From positions 1-64,000 of the forward strand of contig CBDFLT010000007.1 of NCBI GenBank assembly GCA_965249225.1: DNA of 64,000 bases, given 5' to 3'. Both the position numbers and the translations under genes were made by a program. The notes below the pieces were generated by a model. It saw only the letters and a program-made list of their open reading frames with translations, ran no database searches and was not told the DNA's origin. This stretch comes from CBDFLT01 sp965249225. GTDB taxonomy: Bacteria; Chloroflexota; Dehalococcoidia; Lucifugimonadales; G963668185. Below, piece after piece: positions 35,833-45,018 of this stretch. Each line of letters opens with the position of its first letter. Within the stretch, counting starts at the first letter, position 1.

Positions 35833-36713
35833 TACCTCACCTCCACCGTTTCCGCCAGGTAGTTGCCGATAATCGCCGAAAGCCGCTCTCTAGCGCTCGC
35901 GGGTATCAGATCAGGACTGGTAATTATGGCGTCCTTGAGGGAGGAAGCGCATGCGCACCGTCTCGCGGATGGAATTTCCGAGATGAGCGCCTTCAACACC
36001 CGCTGCGAGGTCTGGGCATTCTTCCTGAGATTGTCCACCACGAGCTCGACCGAGACGGTCTCTTCCGAAAGGTGCCAGCAGTCGTAGTCGGTGACCAGCG
36101 CCAGAGTGGAGTAGCAGATCTCCGCTTCTCTAGCTAGCTTCGCCTCTGGAAGTGCCGTCATTCCCACTACGCTCGCCCCCAGGTTGCGGTACAGATCGCT
36201 CTCGGCCCTGGTGGAGAACTGGGGACCCTCCATCACAACGTAGGTGCCACCCACGTGAGGAGGGGCGTTCTGATTCTGGGCCGCACGAGTCAAAGCCGCA
36301 CTGAGATCGGGACAGAACGGGTCGGCGAATCCCACGTGCGCGGCGATGCCCTCTCCGAAAAAGGTGCTAAGGCGGCCTTTTGTTCGATCTATCAACTGGT
36401 CCGGGATGAGCAGGTCCAACGGTTTGATATGCTCCTTGAGGCTGCCCACCGCGCTAACGGATACGATGCGCTCCACGCCGAGGCTCTTTAGTGCGTAGAT
36501 GTTGGCCCTGGCCGGAATCTCAGATGGCAGGATCCGGTGTCCCCGGCCGTGACGTGGCAGAAACGCCACGTGAGTATCTTCGAGCACTCCGATAATGACG
36601 TCGTCGCTGGGGGGGCCGAACGGCGTGTCGACGTGGATAGCACGCGTGTCCCTGAGTCCGTCTATTGTATAGAGCCCGGAGCCGCCTATGAAGGCGAGAC
36701 TAGCCTCACCCAC
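35832..36713 (-). CDS. mtnP: S-methyl-5'-thioadenosine phosphorylase
   Basis: 293 aa. It splits methylthioadenosine with phosphate to adenine and methylthioribose 1-phosphate, the substrate of the neighbouring MtnA. FIGGSGLY at 9-16 is the phosphate-loop start, FLPRHGRGH near 52-60 the next, and VVMEGPQFSTRAESDLYR near 158-175 the ribose/phosphate-binding segment. MTALPEAKLARE near 185 carries the Met of the active site, and DYDCW near 209 the purine-base Asp. The gene overlaps the mtnA end by 8 bp and the rhodanese start by one codon. MtnP and purine nucleoside phosphorylases are close; the gene context favours MtnP. Confidence 0.93.
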   Translation of the reverse strand: MGEASLAFIGGSGLYTIDGLRDTRAIHVDTPFGPPSDDVIIGVLEDTHVAFLPRHGRGHRILPSEIPARANIYALKSLGVERIVSVSAVGSLKEHIKPLDLLIPDQLIDRTKGRLSTFFGEGIAAHVGFADPFCPDLSAALTRAAQNQNAPPHVGGTYVVMEGPQFSTRAESDLYRNLGASVVGMTALPEAKLAREAEICYSTLALVTDYDCWHLSEETVSVELVVDNLRKNAQTSQRVLKALISEIPSARRCACASSLKDAIITSPDLIPASARERLSAIIGNYLAETVEVR

Positions 36714-37767
36714 CGGCGTCCTCCATTATCTGGCTGAGGCCCGAATGATATGGCTCACGCACTACACCGCGCTCGGTGATAATGGCGGTCACGTAATCGT
36801 GGGGAGTCAAGTCGAAGGCGGCGTTCAGCACGTCCACACCTTCGGCCGCCACCCGCTGTCCTGCGGAGTGCGTTACCTCTTCGGGGTTCCGGCACTCGAT
36901 GGGAATCCAGTCTCCGCAGGTCTGGCTCATGTCTATGGTGCTGGTCGGCGCGGCCACGTAGAAGGGCACGCTGTGCTCCTTCGACAGGACCGCTAGGCTG
37001 TAGGTGCCGATCTTGTTGACGACGTCGCCGTTGGCGGCGATTCGGTCCGCTCCCACGACCACGGCCTGCACCAGGTGGTTCCGCATGAGATGGCCGGCGG
37101 TCGAGTCGGGGATCAACGTGGTCTCGATCCCGGCCCTGGCCAGCTCCCAGGCGGTGAGCCGGGCACCCTGAAGCAGAGGGCGGGTCTCAGTAGCGAAAAC
37201 CCTCAGCAGCCTGCCGTCGTCCCATGCGGTCCGTATGATGCCCAGAGCGGTCCCGTAGCCACCTGTGGCCAACGCCCCCGTGTTGCAGTGGGTGAGAACC
37301 GCGGCCTCGTTGGGGATCAGCTCGGCGCCGTAGCGCCCCATCCTTCGGTTGGCCGCCTCGTCCTCCTCCTGAACGCGAATGGCTTCCGAAGCGATGACCT
37401 CCGCCATCGTTTCTGGAGAGCCGGCGTCGCGGGCCGCACCCAGAACGCGCTGGACCGCCCAAGCCAGGTTGGCGCCCGTGGGTCGAGCAGCGATAATCTC
37501 CTGAGCGGCCTCCATCAGCCGGGCGAGGAAGTCCCTGGGAGGCAGGTCTGTGATCCGCTGCGCCGCCAGCGCCATGGCGTACGCGCCGGCCACTCCGATG
37601 GCGGGCGCGCCCCGGATGCGCATCTGCTTGATGGCATCCACAACGTCCTTGTAGTCGGCCAGCTCTAGCCAGAGCTCCTCTGCAGGGAGTCGCGTCTGGT
37701 CGATCAGCCTGACCTTGCCTTCATCCCAGTAGATGGGCCTGAAATCTGTTATCTCGACTGTGCTCAT
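36706..37767 (-). CDS. mtnA: Methylthioribose-1-phosphate isomerase
   Basis: 353 aa from the ATG at 37767 (MSTVEITDFRPIYWDEG). The frame continues 34 codons upstream, but that part lies over the terminator and SAM riboswitch and is not coding. It converts methylthioribose 1-phosphate to methylthioribulose 1-phosphate. RIRGAPAIGVAGAYAMAL near 50-67, then LTHCNTGALATGGYGTALG with the catalytic Cys (near 160), and VVGADRIAANGDVVNKIGT with the catalytic Asp (near 239) are all present. eIF2B-like fold. First gene of the SAM cycle and salvage operon. No mtnK/B/C/D gene lies in the window, so the fate of its product is not seen. Confidence 0.95.
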   Translation of the reverse strand: MSTVEITDFRPIYWDEGKVRLIDQTRLPAEELWLELADYKDVVDAIKQMRIRGAPAIGVAGAYAMALAAQRITDLPPRDFLARLMEAAQEIIAARPTGANLAWAVQRVLGAARDAGSPETMAEVIASEAIRVQEEDEAANRRMGRYGAELIPNEAAVLTHCNTGALATGGYGTALGIIRTAWDDGRLLRVFATETRPLLQGARLTAWELARAGIETTLIPDSTAGHLMRNHLVQAVVVGADRIAANGDVVNKIGTYSLAVLSKEHSVPFYVAAPTSTIDMSQTCGDWIPIECRNPEEVTHSAGQRVAAEGVDVLNAAFDLTPHDYVTAIITERGVVREPYHSGLSQIMEDAGG

Positions 37768-37788
37768 AAACCGTCCGTCAAAACAAAA

Positions 37789-37815
37789 AACTTCTCCGGC
37801 CGGAGAAGTTCTGTG
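37789..37815 (-). terminator. Riboswitch-controlled intrinsic terminator before mtnA
   Basis: A perfect self-complementary stem AACTTCTCC GGCC GGAGAAGTT spans 37789-37810 and is followed on the minus strand by TTTTTTGTTTT. It lies 17 nt after the SAM-I aptamer and 21 bp before the mtnA ATG. This is the classical expression platform: SAM binding favours this hairpin and stops transcription. Confidence 0.9.
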
Positions 37816-37826
37816 AACCCAGGCTT

Positions 37827-37947
<121 letters not shown>

Positions 37948-37976
37948 GAACTGTTCGCTTTCGCCTGACCCGAATA

Positions 37977-38005
37977 ATGCTACTATCCGGTAGGTACGGT
38001 GTCAA
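37977..38005 (-). promoter_or_regulatory. Promoter of the SAM-cycle operon
   Basis: TTGACA (complement of 38000-38005), a 17-nt spacer, then TAGCAT (complement of 37977-37982) on the minus strand. The expected transcription start near 37970 lies about 24 nt before the riboswitch P1 stem, the spacing expected for a leader RNA. Confidence 0.75.
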
Positions 38006-38064
38006 GAAAATGGGGGCTTGGCTATTGTCCGCGAACGGTAGCATTATTCCAGGGAGACTTCACT

Positions 38065-38298
38065 ATGATCATAGCCTTTGGCTCAATTGCCGTCAGTATC
38101 ATGTTTGTGTCTTACTGGCTTGAGCCTCATTCTAGGTGGTTTGTTCTGGTGTTCGCCGTAGCTAGTGCATTGACTGCCGTTTACAGCGGTTTAGTGGCTG
38201 CCTACCCCATTACGGTGATTGAGGCTCTGTGGTCAGGTGTGGCCCTACGGCGCTTCACCGTTCGTTCCCGTATCGAACTTGCGGCCTTCCCACATTAG
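38065..38298 (+). CDS. Small membrane protein, hypothetical
   Basis: 77 aa from the ATG at 38065, preferred because AGGGAG stands nine bases upstream; the frame runs 22 codons further up into the divergent promoter. Three hydrophobic segments are visible (about 3-20, 25-42 and 45-60), the last containing PITVIEALWSGVALRRF. Small proteins ending with such an IE-(A/V)-(L/I)-WS-x-VAL-(R/W)RF segment occur in several phyla, but no function is known to me. Divergent from the SAM-riboswitch leader. Confidence 0.55.
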   Translation: MIIAFGSIAVSIMFVSYWLEPHSRWFVLVFAVASALTAVYSGLVAAYPITVIEALWSGVALRRFTVRSRIELAAFPH

Positions 38299-38323
38299 GA
38301 CATTACTGGAGCCTTGGAGGTAT

Positions 38324-39529
38324 CTACTTCAGCCTACCCCACTGGGGTAGAGAGCCGCCGATGAGGGGTAGGGTGTAGTCGACGAAGCTTGGCGCGACGA
38401 AGTAGTTGGACGGCTCCAGGTACTCCTCTGGCATCGCCCTCACCCGGCCCGCGACGTCCGCCAGAGGGGCCAACCCCGTTGAGCACGTGTACTCCTCGCC
38501 GGTCTCTCGGACCAGGGTGACCATCTGGTCGGTATGCCCCTCCAGCGCGTAGCGTACCGCCGCCCGCCCGGCCATCTCCGCCTCATGAGCGTCGGTTCGT
38601 GATATGCAGGCCATCATCGAGCGCTGGATGGTGCCCGGCTTCTCGTACCTCGCCCTCACATTCATGTGCCGGCTGACCAGTCCGGCGAGGTAACGGCCCG
38701 CACCGTCGAAGTATGGGTGCCCGAAGTCGTCGATGTACCATGGCTCCTGGTCACCTCCGAGTACGCCGGATGCGCCCCGGGTGTTCTCCGCGACCACCGC
38801 GACGGCGAAGCCGTAACGCCGGTAGGCATCCTCTACCTTAGCCAGGAACCGGTCCTCGTCCACCGGGAACTCGGGCACGCAGATCAGGTGCGGCGCGTCT
38901 CGCTCGTCCCGCTTCGCCAGCACCGAAGAGGCCGCCAGCCACCCGGCGTCTCTCCCCATCACCTCGATGATGGTTATGGGCGCCGCGATACCCATGGCTT
39001 CGGCGTCGCGTCCAGCACCCATAGTGGCCAGGGCCACGAACCGGGCGGCGCTGCCGTAGCCCGGCGAGTGGTCGGTCAGCACAAGGTCGTTGTCGATGGT
39101 CTTGGGGACGTTCATCACGACAAGGCGCTGGCCGGCCTGCCCGGCATCGGTGCTGAGGCGGTGTCCCGTCTCCGCCGAGTCGTTGCCTCCGATGATGAAC
39201 ATGTACCTGACGTTATTCTTGGACAGGACCTCGAGTATGGGGGCGATGTCCTCGCTGCGGAGCTTGCGTCGCGTGGAGCCCAACGCGGCTCCAGGCGTGC
39301 GAGAGATGCGTGCCCAGGCGGCTTTAGACCCGCGATCTAGATTAATCAGGTCGTCGCGTAGCAGCCCCTCCAGCCCGTATCTAGCCCCGTAAACCTCGCC
39401 GAAGTTTTCGCTTTCCAAGGCCTCGCGCACTACACCGGCAAGGCTCCGATTGAACACCGGAGTGCACCCGCCGGACTGGATGACCAGGGCGTTATCTTTG
39501 ATGTTTTTATTGCTCAACTGCTTGCTCAA
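38324..39529 (-). CDS. 6-phosphofructokinase, pyrophosphate-dependent type
   Basis: 401 aa of the PfkA fold. The residues that separate PPi- from ATP-users point to PPi: the motif is GGNDSAE (Asp where ATP enzymes have Gly) and NVPKTIDNDL (Lys where ATP enzymes have Gly, PGTIDND). The fructose 6-phosphate site includes MGRDAGWLA near 195 and PEFP near 222. This enzyme catalyses the reversible phosphorylation of fructose 6-phosphate and can serve glycolysis and gluconeogenesis. It stands alone; 26 bp separates its stop from the divergent-oriented small membrane gene's end. The assignment of PPi use is by these two positions only. Confidence 0.88.
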   Translation of the reverse strand: MSKQLSNKNIKDNALVIQSGGCTPVFNRSLAGVVREALESENFGEVYGARYGLEGLLRDDLINLDRGSKAAWARISRTPGAALGSTRRKLRSEDIAPILEVLSKNNVRYMFIIGGNDSAETGHRLSTDAGQAGQRLVVMNVPKTIDNDLVLTDHSPGYGSAARFVALATMGAGRDAEAMGIAAPITIIEVMGRDAGWLAASSVLAKRDERDAPHLICVPEFPVDEDRFLAKVEDAYRRYGFAVAVVAENTRGASGVLGGDQEPWYIDDFGHPYFDGAGRYLAGLVSRHMNVRARYEKPGTIQRSMMACISRTDAHEAEMAGRAAVRYALEGHTDQMVTLVRETGEEYTCSTGLAPLADVAGRVRAMPEEYLEPSNYFVAPSFVDYTLPLIGGSLPQWGRLK

Positions 39530-39633
39530 CCCGCCGGTTGGAGTTTAGGGAAATGGGCCTCTTGGCGCGTGTCCTCTTCCTCAGGGTAACTGTTCTCATC
39601 CGACTCGCCCGGACCAGGGGATCGGTGCTCCCC

Positions 39634-40806
39634 TCAAGCCCCCGGCAAGAAGGTCGAAGAGGGACGCTTGGGCTGAGGTCCGCGCTCCTTGCCGGCGAAC
39701 CGCCCAGGATCGAACGCATCAATTGGGATATCGGGCGACCTCTTGGTGACCAGGTCCGCTGTGATTCGGGCCATGGATGGTCCAAGGAGGATTCCTTTGC
39801 GTCCGGCGCCCGTGACCATGAAGACGCCTTCCCAATTAGGCACCTGACCGAGTACGGGCAGCCCGTCGGCCGATACGGGCCGCAGGCAAGCCGTCTGCTG
39901 TACCAGTTGGGCCTGGTCCAGGGATGGCGCCATCTTGAGAAGCGAGCCCATGATGTCGTCGCGGGCCTCGGTGGTCGTGCGTGCGTCGAAGCCGGCCTCC
40001 TCCTCTGTAGTTCCCGCCCACAGCAGTCCATCAGGTTTGGTAGTGGCGTAGTTCTTGGACCAGCCGATGGAGACTTGGAAGGGTGGGCCGGGGTCCCTCA
40101 GCCGTATGATCTGGCCCTTGAGCGGCCTCACGTCGATTGGGGTTCCCAGCCATGACGAACACTCGCCGCTCCAGGGGCCCGTCGCAAGCACCACCTGCTC
40201 ACAGGGGATCTCGCCGTTGTCCAGAACGACGGCGCTCACTCGGGCGCCGTCCTTTTTCAGTCCCTTGGCGGTCCCGCTGTGTATGATAGCCCCCGTCTTC
40301 TCGGCTGCTTGGGCCAGGGCCAGGACGAACCGGTAGGGTTCTACCTCCGCCATACCCTCGGCGAGCGCTCCGCCAAGGGCCTCCGGGGAGATCCTTAGAT
40401 CGATGGACTTGAGTGCTGGGCCGTCGATCCACCGCACATCGAAAGACCCCTGCTGGCGCTGCCACTCCACGGCGTACTGGATCTGCTCGGCTTCGTCCTC
40501 GGTGAACGCCAGGCCCAATGTGGGCCTTATCCGGAACTCGGTGTCGACCCCCGTCTCGGCGGGCAGCGTCTCCGCTAGTTCTTGGTGAAGCCTGAACCCC
40601 TCTTTCGCCAGCGAGTCCACCGGCCCTGGAATGCCGACCCCGCCGAGGGGGCTCAGGCCTCCGTACGCGAATCCGGAGGCGTGGCTGCCCACGGAGTCCC
40701 GTTCCACTACCACGCACTTGACGCCGCTTTTACCGAGAAAGTAGGCGGTCCCAAGCCCGGCGATGCCGCCTCCCACGACGACGACTTCGGCTGATGTGGT
40801 CGCCAT
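39634..40806 (-). CDS. FAD-dependent amino-acid oxidase (DAO family)
   Basis: 390 aa. The FAD-binding GGGIAGLGTAYFLG is at residues 11-24 and a VVVERDSVGSHASGFAYGGL stretch follows. The C-terminal WAGTTEEEAGFD region and a VFMVTGAGRKGILLGPSMA stretch near 345 are the typical DAO ending. It oxidises amine substrates such as glycine, sarcosine or D-amino acids, yielding hydrogen peroxide or feeding electrons to a carrier. The precise substrate cannot be read. The gene lies 170 bp upstream of and divergent from the IS5 element; before the insertion it was probably divergent from the class III aminotransferase gene. Confidence 0.86.
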   Translation of the reverse strand: MATTSAEVVVVGGGIAGLGTAYFLGKSGVKCVVVERDSVGSHASGFAYGGLSPLGGVGIPGPVDSLAKEGFRLHQELAETLPAETGVDTEFRIRPTLGLAFTEDEAEQIQYAVEWQRQQGSFDVRWIDGPALKSIDLRISPEALGGALAEGMAEVEPYRFVLALAQAAEKTGAIIHSGTAKGLKKDGARVSAVVLDNGEIPCEQVVLATGPWSGECSSWLGTPIDVRPLKGQIIRLRDPGPPFQVSIGWSKNYATTKPDGLLWAGTTEEEAGFDARTTTEARDDIMGSLLKMAPSLDQAQLVQQTACLRPVSADGLPVLGQVPNWEGVFMVTGAGRKGILLGPSMARITADLVTKRSPDIPIDAFDPGRFAGKERGPQPKRPSSTFLPGA

Positions 40807-40973
40807 TTACTCCTTTTTCTCCGGGAGTCCAGCGGTCCCTCTCAAGGCCCAATGGTAGGTTATCGGGACTCTTTGTTCAACGGTGGTTACGCCGGCACCG
40901 CCGGGGTGGAAAGAGGCGCTCTGTGGTGCTAGTCCTCGGCCGGGCCGCATGGCCGCAGCCGTCATAGAAGGAG

Positions 40974-40977
40974 CTAG
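40974..40977 (+). repeat. CTAG target-site duplication, left
   Basis: The 4-bp CTAG directly before the left inverted repeat of the IS element; an identical CTAG follows the right end at 42203-42206. IS5-group elements duplicate a 4-bp YTAR target. Confidence 0.85.
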
Positions 40978-42202
40978 GGATACTCTGAACAAGTCCGTGG
41001 ATTATGGTGGCATAGTACCATGACAAGTGGAGACGAACTGACTAAGGACGGGAGCAAGAGTAGATGAACCAGCCGACATTTGCGGACCTGGAGTACGAGT
41101 GTAAGAAGCGCAAGACTCGGCGGGAGCTGTTTCTGGAGCGCATGGACGGTCTGATACCGTGGGGACAGTTGGAGAGTCGCATTCGACCATACTATCCCGA
41201 GGCTGGCCGAGGCCGGCATCCGTATGAGCTGTCGGCGATGCTTCGCATACACTGCGTGCAGCTGTTCTACAACCTGAGCGACCCTGGGATGGAAGACATG
41301 CTATACGAGGTCGAGTCGGTGAGGCGATTCGTGGGCCTGAGGCTGTCGGGCCCTCTGCCTGACGAGACGACGATCCTGAACTTCCGCCACTTGCTGGAGG
41401 AGCACGATCTTGGCGAAGGTCTGTTCAAGACCATCAACGTCCACCTGGAGACTCAGGGGCTTCGTCTTCGGGAGGGGACTATAGTGGACGCGAGCATCAT
41501 CGAGGCGCCGTCGTCGACTAAGAACCGTGCCCGGGAGCGTGACCCAGAGATGCACCAGACCAAGAAGGGCAACAAGTGGAGCTTCGGTATGAAGGTGCAC
41601 ATCGGGGCGGACGAAGAGACAGGGGTGGTGCATAGTGTAGCTATGACATCAGCGAACGTGCATGACGTGACCGAAACTCACCGGTTACTACACGGTGGAG
41701 AGACGCGGGTGTGGGGCGATGCGGGGTATCAGGGAGTCGATAAGCGGGAGGAGAACCGAGAGTTGGATGTGGAGTGGCGCGTGGCGATGAAGCCCGGTCG
41801 GCGTCGGCAGCTAGCACCTGAAAGCGAGGAGGCGTTGGCGGAGAAGCGCAAGGCGTCGGTCAGGGCGAAGGTGGAGCATCCGTTCCTGTATGTGAAGCGT
41901 CACTTTGGCTACGCCAAGGTGCGGTATCGTGGACTGGCCAAGAACACGCAACGGCTGGCGTTGCTGCTGGGGTTTGCCAACTTGATGACAGCCGAGCGCC
42001 ACTTGGCGGTGTGACGAGAGAGAAGTGCGCCCAAATCAGGTTGATAGCGGCGACACGCCCCCGGCAGAGCCCGCTTTCGAAGCCCAAACAGACCCGATTT
42101 AGGGCCGCAACAGCCTGATGGGCCATCGCAAAGAATTGAACATCTTCGAACTACCCCTGCAATCAATTCAATCCAGCATATGAAGGGTTATTCAGAGGTT
42201 CC
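40978..42202 (+). mobile_element. IS5-family (IS5 group) insertion sequence, complete
   Basis: 1225 bp. The left end begins GGATACTCTGAACAA and the right end, read inward on the minus strand, begins GGAACCTCTGAATAA: 12 of 15 bases agree. Both ends abut CTAG duplications. One intact transposase of the IS5 group fills most of the element. The intact ends, target duplication and frame suggest a fairly recent insertion. Confidence 0.92.
41064..42014 (+). CDS. IS5-group DDE transposase
   Basis: 316 aa, full length. The N-terminal part (TFADLEYECKKRKTRREL) and NLSDPGMEDMLYEVESVR match IS5 itself closely. The catalytic DDE triad is visible: Asp in TIVDASIIEAPSSTKN (near 145), Asp in VWGDAGYQGV (near 217), and Glu in RAKVEHPFLYVKRHFG (near 273). 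DPEMHQTKKGN is the conserved IS5 block between the first two. It should be active as far as the sequence shows. It is transcribed in the same direction as the downstream aminotransferase. Confidence 0.97.
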   Translation: MNQPTFADLEYECKKRKTRRELFLERMDGLIPWGQLESRIRPYYPEAGRGRHPYELSAMLRIHCVQLFYNLSDPGMEDMLYEVESVRRFVGLRLSGPLPDETTILNFRHLLEEHDLGEGLFKTINVHLETQGLRLREGTIVDASIIEAPSSTKNRARERDPEMHQTKKGNKWSFGMKVHIGADEETGVVHSVAMTSANVHDVTETHRLLHGGETRVWGDAGYQGVDKREENRELDVEWRVAMKPGRRRQLAPESEEALAEKRKASVRAKVEHPFLYVKRHFGYAKVRYRGLAKNTQRLALLLGFANLMTAERHLAV

Positions 42203-42206
42203 CTAG
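42203..42206 (+). repeat. CTAG target-site duplication, right
   Basis: Direct copy of the CTAG at 40974-40977 at the right-hand end of the IS; it lies 44 bp before the ATG of the aminotransferase gene. Confidence 0.85.
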
Positions 42207-42250
42207 ATAGGTGTGGTAACATTCCGGTGCGTATGCGAAGGAGGTTCTAG

Positions 42251-43627
42251 ATGGTTGCTAAGACGTTGACCGGCGAAGAGATCGAAGAGCTTAAAGGGCT
42301 GGCCAGCGCCCACTTCTGGCCCCACTATCGTCAGGCTGGCGATGTATCCGAAGAGACGGGAGTCCGCCTGCTTCAAGAGGGCAATGGAGTATGGGTGAAG
42401 GACGTCAACGGCAAGCGGTGGATGGACACGTTGGCGGGGATGTGGCTGAAGAATATCGGACACGGTCGGAAGGAAATCGCGGAGGCGGTCTACAACCAGA
42501 TGCTGGATATCAGCTACACCCCCGGCGGCTCCGTCAGTCCCGCCACGGTCAAGTTGGTTGCCAAGCTCGCCAGCCTCGTGCCGGACAAAGAGTCCAGAGT
42601 GTATCTGATCAGCGGCGGCTCCGAGGCGGTGGAGACCGCCCTGAAGATGGCCAAACATTACCACACCAACAACGGCGAGTACACTCGGTGGAAGATCATC
42701 AGCCGCAGAGGCTCCTATCATGGCGCCACCCAGGCGTGCATGAGCCTGGGTGGCGGAGCGGCGGTCGCCCACTCGCCTAGCTGGGGGCCCATGGTGCCCG
42801 GCAACGTGCATGTGGCGACTCCCAATGAATACAGGTGCGTCTACTGCAGCGGTCGGGGAGGCTGCAACCTCGAATGCGCCCGCGACGTGGGTCGGGCCAT
42901 TGAGCACGAGGACCCCGCCAGTGTCGCGGCTTTTATAGGAGAGCCGGTCTCCGCCTCCGCGGGCATCCAAATTCCCCATCCGGAGTACTGGCCTACGATA
43001 CGGGAGATCTGCGACAAACACGGCGTTCTCCTGATCGTCGACGAGGTCATCACAGGGTTTGGCCGGACCGGCAAGATGTTCGCCGTCGAGCACTGGGACC
43101 TCAAGCCCGACATCATCACCGTTGCCAAAGCGTTGACCAGCGGATATCTCCCCATCGGCGCGGCCATCGCCAGCAAGAGGGTGGCCGATTCCTTCCTCGG
43201 CGATGACGATAAGAGCTTTATGCACCTGTTCACCTTCGGCGGCAACCCGGCCGCATCGGCCGCTGCCCTGGCCAACCTCGCGATAATCGAAAAAGAGGGC
43301 CTGGTGGAAAAGTCGGCCAAGATGGGAGAGTACCTCTATCAGCAGCTTCAGACCCTGTACAAACACCCCATCGTCGGCGACGTTCGGGGTGGCAAGGGCC
43401 TGTTAGCTGCCGTTGAGCTGGTGAAGGACCGCGATACCAAGGAGTACTTCCCCAAGGATGCAAACCTGAAGGGCAAGGTTCACAAGGCGATGTCTGATCG
43501 AGGCCTGATGGGACGCGCACAGGACGTGATCTGGTTTTCCCCGCCGCTGTGCATCACCAAGGACGAGATAGATCATCTGGTCTCTCAGTACGACCAGGTC
43601 CTCGACGAGGTGGAAAAGCAGCTTTAA
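42251..43627 (+). CDS. Class III aminotransferase (omega-transaminase type)
   Basis: 458 aa with a good AAGGAGG site eight bases before the ATG. SGGSEAVETALKMAKHYH near 115-132 is the PLP phosphate cup, VDEVITGFGRTGKMF near 263-277 provides the ring Asp, and Lys293 in VAKALTSGYLP is the Schiff-base lysine. It has a Cys-rich insert (CVYCSGRGGCNLEC, about 197-210) seen in some omega-aminotransferases. Substrates are likely amines, omega-amino acids or aminopropane-type compounds with pyruvate. It may pair with the DAO-family oxidase upstream for amine use. The IS5 insertion lies 48 bp before the start and may have cut the native promoter. Confidence 0.92.
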   Translation: MVAKTLTGEEIEELKGLASAHFWPHYRQAGDVSEETGVRLLQEGNGVWVKDVNGKRWMDTLAGMWLKNIGHGRKEIAEAVYNQMLDISYTPGGSVSPATVKLVAKLASLVPDKESRVYLISGGSEAVETALKMAKHYHTNNGEYTRWKIISRRGSYHGATQACMSLGGGAAVAHSPSWGPMVPGNVHVATPNEYRCVYCSGRGGCNLECARDVGRAIEHEDPASVAAFIGEPVSASAGIQIPHPEYWPTIREICDKHGVLLIVDEVITGFGRTGKMFAVEHWDLKPDIITVAKALTSGYLPIGAAIASKRVADSFLGDDDKSFMHLFTFGGNPAASAAALANLAIIEKEGLVEKSAKMGEYLYQQLQTLYKHPIVGDVRGGKGLLAAVELVKDRDTKEYFPKDANLKGKVHKAMSDRGLMGRAQDVIWFSPPLCITKDEIDHLVSQYDQVLDEVEKQL

Positions 43628-43694
43628 GATCGGGCCGAGGGCCGCTTCGGGCATTCGGAGTGTCGGGTTGTTACGGCCTGCCGGGTGGCTCTGA

Positions 43695-44813
43695 TTACAA
43701 GTCGGGCCACGCGGCCAGTGGCACATTTATCTCAAGCTTTTTGCCGCTTCGGCGGACGGTGATCGTGATCTCGTCCCCCGGCCTGAGGGTGTTAAAGTAG
43801 CTCACTATATCGGCCACCGATTCCACGGGCCTCCCGTCCACAGCGGTAATCACGTCTCCACTTCCGTTGGGGATAGAGCGTGGGTCCTCCACCATACCGG
43901 CGTTTTCCGCGGGGCTGTCCGGGAAGACGCTTGTTACGTAGACGCCCTTGTCTACGGGCAAGTCCGCGAATTCTGAAATGCGGCTGGTCACCGCCCTGCC
44001 GCTGATGCCCAGCCACGGGCGCCGGACCTGCTGGCCTGATTCGAGGTCTGGCAGTAGCGCTCTAACTATGTTGCTTGGGATGGCGAAACCTATCCGGCTC
44101 TGCACGGGCGAGGCGAGTTGAACGGCCGTTGTAACGCCGATGACCTCGCCGTTTGAGTTTAGAAGGGGCCCTCCCGAGTTGCCGGGGTTGAGCGCCGCAT
44201 CTGTCTGGATCATGTTGGGAATGGGCCGTTGCAGTGCGCTGGTGTTGGCTCGCCCTGTTCCGCTGACTATGCCCACCGTGATGGTGTTGGTCAGCAGAAA
44301 CGGACTGCCGATGGCAATGGCAAGCTGTCCAGCTTCGACCTCGTCGGAGTCCCCAAGGATCAGCGGCTCGATGTCGGCTATGTATTGAGGGTCCACCTTG
44401 ATCAGCGCTATGTCGTCGGCAGGACTTGTGCCCAGCTTACTAGCGCCCACGACCCTCCCGTCGAACAGCCTGACGTCGATCCGCTCAGCATCGGCGACCA
44501 CGTGATCGTTGGTCACGATGTGTCCCTCGTTATCGATCAGGAAGCCCGATCCAGAGCCGCTTGGGGCAAGTCCCTCCAGGAAAGGGCTACTCGTTTGAGT
44601 GGTCACCTGGAGCTCGACTATAGCGGGACTGGCCGACTCGAACAGAGAGGAAATCAGCTCCTCATCGTACAACGGAGCCGGTGTTGAGCCGTCGGGCCTA
44701 GCTTGATCCGAAAGCAGCAGGCCGAGCGCAACCCCCAGCATTAGGCCCACGACACCGAATGCTATGGCAAATAACCTGGGCGACCATGGCGGCTCGTGGG
44801 GCTCTTTTTCCAT
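43695..44813 (-). CDS. HtrA/DegP-type serine protease with PDZ domain
   Basis: 372 aa. A single N-terminal membrane anchor (about 14-32) puts the protease on the outer face. The chymotrypsin-fold triad is complete: His in VTNDHVVADA (near 107), Asp in DDIALIKVD (near 136), and Ser in NPGNSGGPLLNSNGEV (near 219). One PDZ domain follows (about 275-365, with GVYVTSVFPDSPAENAGM). It degrades or refolds damaged envelope proteins. It converges with the aminotransferase gene. Confidence 0.95.
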   Translation of the reverse strand: MEKEPHEPPWSPRLFAIAFGVVGLMLGVALGLLLSDQARPDGSTPAPLYDEELISSLFESASPAIVELQVTTQTSSPFLEGLAPSGSGSGFLIDNEGHIVTNDHVVADAERIDVRLFDGRVVGASKLGTSPADDIALIKVDPQYIADIEPLILGDSDEVEAGQLAIAIGSPFLLTNTITVGIVSGTGRANTSALQRPIPNMIQTDAALNPGNSGGPLLNSNGEVIGVTTAVQLASPVQSRIGFAIPSNIVRALLPDLESGQQVRRPWLGISGRAVTSRISEFADLPVDKGVYVTSVFPDSPAENAGMVEDPRSIPNGSGDVITAVDGRPVESVADIVSYFNTLRPGDEITITVRRSGKKLEINVPLAAWPDL

Positions 44814-45018
44814 CAGGGATACACCTGGTTCGCCGCGGCACGTTTCAGGAGATCAAATCAAGGCCTTGCGATGGCCCAGCAACATGGCGGCTGCGATCAG
44901 TATAGCGGGTAGATGATGCTGTGCACACTTAGGGAGGCCGCATGAGCCCAGCGTCGTCTGACCTGCTTTACGATGGCGGGAGGAGGGCGGCGTGGCCCTT
45001 GGCTGCGGTCAGGCCGCA

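Noticed and set aside
39507..40031. Minus-strand 174-codon frame within the DAO-family gene
   Set aside because: Arg/Pro-rich shadow in another frame of a well-supported gene.
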